The translations under genes and the position numbers were made by a program. Positions 61,602 to 64,000 of a stretch of DNA of 64,000 bases are shown here, piece by piece. This DNA is from Hassallia byssoidea VB512170 (GTDB lineage Bacteria > Cyanobacteriota > Cyanobacteriia > Cyanobacteriales > Nostocaceae). Location: NCBI RefSeq assembly GCF_000817785.2, contig NZ_JTCM02000023.1, positions 1-64,000 on the forward strand, in the 5' to 3' direction. Under the pieces are notes generated by a model. That model was given only the letters and a program-made list of their open reading frames with translations. It did not search any database and was not told where the DNA came from. The first letter of the stretch is position 1, and every line of letters starts with the position of its first letter.

Positions 61602-61630
61602 GTAGAGACGTTCCACCGGAACGTCTCTAC
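61602..61630. repeat. GTAGAGACGTTCC palindromic repeat copy
   Basis: Perfect arms GTAGAGACGTTCC and GGAACGTCTCTAC with a three-base loop, beside a TCGGCGTTGCTGAAT segment that also accompanies the copy at 56910. It sits 14 bases after the end of the Uma2-type gene. Confidence 0.85.
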
Positions 61631-61644
61631 AAATCGGGTTTTAC

Positions 61645-62400
61645 TTACAAGGAATCAGGATTTACACCCAAAGCGCGTAATTGTTCGCGTAAACGCGCAT
61701 TTTCTGCTTCAGCTTGTTCAGCGCGTTGGTGTTGTTGTTCAGCGCGTTGATGTTCTTGTTCAGCGCGTTCATCACCAGTCAGCAAAAGATTTCCTTGGTC
61801 ATCCCACCAACGCAACCAGGGTAAATTGGCATTGAGATACTCACCAAGCCATATACCTAACTCTACTTTTAAAGGAGCGATCGCATAATGTCCTCTTTCA
61901 TTAGCAGCCATCAACTGGTAATTACCCGCAACCATTTGATAAACTTCTACTGCTGCCTTTTTCACTTCGTAAATACCGTAGAAAGCAGGACGAATAACTT
62001 GTTCGTAAATCCAAAATTTGCCTTCAAAAGGTGTATTATCTCGCTCTTGTTCTCCGTTACCAGAGACAAATTCCAAAACAATCAACGGTGCGATCAATTC
62101 TTGCCATAATACATAAGAACGTCGCAACTCACCGTTAAGAGTTGGGGGGACATTCGCAACATAAAACCAATCTGGTGCTTCGGCGCCTCGTTCTGGAGGA
62201 GTAGTCATCCGCCAGTATATACCGCAATCTTGCCCAATGCAGTATTGCCCATCTGCGTGAATTTGTTGCAAACGCGGTTGAATTGAGTCTGTCAGCAGGA
62301 TACTCTGGGGATGCTCCTGAAAATTTTTCACAAAACTTCCATCTGATTCTGGTAGCTGCGTGTGGTCTGGTAGGACAAGGCTGACAGGTTCAATGGTCAT
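61645..62400 (-). CDS. Uma2 family protein with C-terminal coiled coil
   Basis: A 251-residue member of the Uma2/DUF820 family. The core has CGIYWRMTTPPERGAEAPDW, PLIVLEFVSGNGEQERD (Glu of the active site) and KFWIYEQVIRPAFYGIY; the usual PD motif is replaced by APDWFYV. The C-terminal 45 residues are a coiled coil built from repeated ERAEQEHQRAEQQ units and ending ARLREQLRALGVNPD, a tail common among cyanobacterial Uma2 proteins. It is longer than the Uma2 protein at 32111 and only distantly related to it. Role unknown. Confidence 0.83.
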   Translation of the reverse strand: MTIEPVSLVLPDHTQLPESDGSFVKNFQEHPQSILLTDSIQPRLQQIHADGQYCIGQDCGIYWRMTTPPERGAEAPDWFYVANVPPTLNGELRRSYVLWQELIAPLIVLEFVSGNGEQERDNTPFEGKFWIYEQVIRPAFYGIYEVKKAAVEVYQMVAGNYQLMAANERGHYAIAPLKVELGIWLGEYLNANLPWLRWWDDQGNLLLTGDERAEQEHQRAEQQHQRAEQAEAENARLREQLRALGVNPDSL

Positions 62401-62442
62401 CGCTTTTTCTCACCAAAGATGATTAAATCACTTCAGGTAAGT

Positions 62443-63708
62443 CTAGTCTACCAACTGGATGACACCCCATTGTCCATTTGTGAGCCAATCAGAGTCAGAT
62501 TTTGCTACTTCCTGAATAACTTCCGGTTTTAACCCAGCGACGACTTCCGACTTGAGAGTGCGTAAAGCGACGATGGGGACGCTTAGGTAAGATACGATAT
62601 CTGCGAAATTGGTGGTAAAATTCCAATGGCGATCGCCTAATAATCGGCGATAATTCGCATCACCTTTAATTACAATCAAATTCGCGGCTGATAAATCACT
62701 TTTGAGTGTGTCGGGTATTTCCCAAAAAGCTAAAGGTGATGTCCAAAAGTAATCTTCAGATAAAACTAAGCGATTTGAGGCAATATTTTCTTGCGATCGC
62801 TTGGCAAATAATGTAACATCTTCATGGCTGGAAGCTGCTAAAAAGTCGATTGTATGCAGCACATCTTTAATCATGGCATCCGAGACAAAAGTCGGGTGAG
62901 GCTTTAAATGCAGCTTCACTTGATTTGCTACACCACTACCCAAGAGAAAATCTACTAAACATAAGTCGCAAACAAGTTCAAAACCAGCATTATCTATCAC
63001 AAAGTCAATGCGTTTATCTTTAGTCGCTAACAATTCTGTGACTTTGGCGGCATCATCCACTAAAATGTGAGATTGTTGACTTTGAATATCAAAACGACTG
63101 CGTTCGCCCTTGGCGTTGGCGTTCGCGGAGCGTCTCGAAGAGAAGCCATCGCTTTCCAACGCTGACCACAAACTTAAGTCTACACGATTTCCCCACAGCG
63201 CGAAATATAACAAAGCAATCAAAGCTGTTTGATTTAATTCCTCTTTTTGTGCATCAGCCAACCATTGATTAAGTTGAATGCACAAAGGGATTATCGAGTC
63301 AAGAGATGTTTCTAAATCTTTATTTTTCTGTAATTGAAATGGATCGACACCTTGGAATTCACTTTTGCGAAAGTAATTAGTAATTTCCAGAATTAGACGA
63401 TAAAAATAAGTTTCTGCTAAGAACCAGGGAACATCAATCCAACGCTGACCTTTGAATGGTTGTAGATATTTCATCCAATCTGAAAAATCAACACCAGTGT
63501 CATGTAAAAGAGGTGACAAAGATTCTGAGGGTAACTCACTAGCTAGTTGTTTTAGGCAATCATTAATGTTTTGCGGGTAATTATTTTCAGCGATAACTCG
63601 GCGTGCGATCGCAGGCATTTGTTGAGTTACTGTATACTCAGTAAAAGTACCAACTTCAGACCCCAAAAGTGCAGATGGTAGGGGCAATTTGGGAATGTCG
63701 GGTGTCAT
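62443..63708 (-). CDS. Damage-control phosphatase ARMT1-like protein (DUF89)
   Basis: About 421 residues. The metal-binding DUF89 core has FVIDNAGFELVCDLCLVDFLL (Asp and Asn in DNAGFE), VIKGDANYRRLLGDRHW and LRTLKSEVVAGL, the motif set of the family that removes phosphate from damaged sugar-phosphate metabolites. The N-terminal half is helical. Residues about 188-202 (GFSSRRSANANAKGE) are encoded by a dispersed repeat (63101-63152) and interrupt the path from the helical region to SRFDIQSQQSHILVDD; this looks like an in-frame insertion. The ATG at 63708 is preferred to GTG at 63714. Confidence 0.82.
   Translation of the reverse strand: MTPDIPKLPLPSALLGSEVGTFTEYTVTQQMPAIARRVIAENNYPQNINDCLKQLASELPSESLSPLLHDTGVDFSDWMKYLQPFKGQRWIDVPWFLAETYFYRLILEITNYFRKSEFQGVDPFQLQKNKDLETSLDSIIPLCIQLNQWLADAQKEELNQTALIALLYFALWGNRVDLSLWSALESDGFSSRRSANANAKGERSRFDIQSQQSHILVDDAAKVTELLATKDKRIDFVIDNAGFELVCDLCLVDFLLGSGVANQVKLHLKPHPTFVSDAMIKDVLHTIDFLAASSHEDVTLFAKRSQENIASNRLVLSEDYFWTSPLAFWEIPDTLKSDLSAANLIVIKGDANYRRLLGDRHWNFTTNFADIVSYLSVPIVALRTLKSEVVAGLKPEVIQEVAKSDSDWLTNGQWGVIQLVD
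63101..63152. repeat. Dispersed repeat inserted in a coding region
   Basis: On the minus strand it reads CTTCTCTTCGAGACGC, then GCGAACGCCAACGCC, then AAGGGCGAACG. Related copies lie between genes at 13971-14000, 21359-21390 and 38400-38430. Here it falls inside the ARMT1-like gene and keeps the frame open. Confidence 0.75.
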
Positions 63709-63714
63709 CACCAC

Positions 63715-64000
63715 AAGTTCTTTTTCCCTCTTAATTTTTAGTTATTCTATCCTTGTTTTGATAATTCGCGCCGGAAAATTATAAAATCTACCTAATAGTT
63801 AAAAAGTTATTAAGCTATACTCTGTTAATTGTTAGTTGTTATTTGTTAGTTGTCAAAAAATGCTCCTACGCACCGATCGCTATCAAAATATTGCTCATTT
63901 ACAACTCCTAACTATTGTACAGACGTTCCGGACCGAACGTCTCTACCCAAATCTTTCTTACGGTACAAGACAAATATCAAACAGTAGTGCAAATATTATA
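63715..64000. other. Intergenic end of window, with a palindromic repeat
   Basis: No gene is seen. A GTACAGACGTTCCGGACCGAA-type palindrome (arms GTACAGACGTTC and GAACGTCTCTAC) lies at 63917-63946, another member of the GTAGAGACG family. A short AT-rich segment with GTTAGTTGTTATTTGTTAGTTG repeats is near 63828. Confidence 0.55.

Overview
The window comes from a filamentous, probably heterocystous cyanobacterium (Nostocales-like). The evidence is a plant-type ferredoxin petF, light-dependent protochlorophyllide reductase, cyanobacterial biliverdin reductase BvdR, two CrtO-type carotenoid ketolases, CYP110-type P450s, XisH/XisI proteins, very frequent HIP1 octamers (GCGATCGC), and many short tandem and palindromic intergenic repeats. 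No rRNA, tRNA or CRISPR array was recognised. There is one degraded IS5-type transposase and several MITE-like elements.

Layout. 0-2 kb: a Tat-signal tyrosinase cofactor (MelC1-like) followed by tyrosinase. 2-9 kb: oxidoreductases (two MDR quinone reductases, one SDR), a secreted DUF1400 alpha/beta hydrolase and an AraC regulator, nearly all on the minus strand. 9-17 kb: Nif3-like protein, TPR protein, POR, a TauE/SafE transporter with a methyltransferase, LysR regulator, methionine aminopeptidase and BvdR. 17-23 kb: ferredoxin, SpoIID-like protein, sulfiredoxin, Dps, an HTH-GrpE-like protein, a ScyD/ScyE-like PEP-CTERM protein and the IS remnant. 23-30 kb: a signalling block with a 1300-residue multi-PAS histidine kinase holding four exact 387-bp PAS units, a STAS protein and a REC-PP2C phosphatase. 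30-40 kb: DUF1350 protein, membrane protein, Uma2 nuclease, RHH-membrane protein, pentapeptide protein, a phosphoketolase-like enzyme and two CYP110-like P450s. 40-51.5 kb: two closely related crtO genes bracketing a 7-kb accessory segment. 51.5-64 kb: saccharopine-dehydrogenase-like protein, an exported small protein, a cation/proton antiporter, a coiled-coil pentapeptide protein, glycolate oxidase subunits GlcF/GlcE, NDH-2, a second Uma2 protein and an ARMT1-like protein.

The accessory segment between the crtO genes (about 42.7-49.7 kb) is the least ordinary part. It holds a GIY-YIG protein with an unknown partner, a 104-bp MITE with a 4-bp target duplication, a ribbon-helix-helix gene preceded by three 11-bp direct repeats, a 59-aa ORF, an xisH gene with one in-frame stop before an overlapping xisI, a decayed second xisH, an operon of a two-TM protein and an Hsp70-type ATPase with a C-terminal membrane hairpin, and a GC-richer methyltransferase. 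The Hsp70/membrane operon is the best candidate here for an undescribed system, but its function cannot be read from sequence.

Functional links: MelC1 and tyrosinase form an export/maturation pair. Sulfiredoxin and Dps share an oxidative-stress theme. The kinase, STAS and PP2C proteins resemble a partner-switching cascade. GlcE/GlcF belong to photorespiratory glycolate oxidation. P450, CrtO and oxidoreductase genes point to pigment or lipid oxidation. Many CDS starts were moved inward from the longest reading frame to an ATG, often with a plausible ribosome binding site, because the extensions begin with GTG/TTG or read through intergenic repeats.
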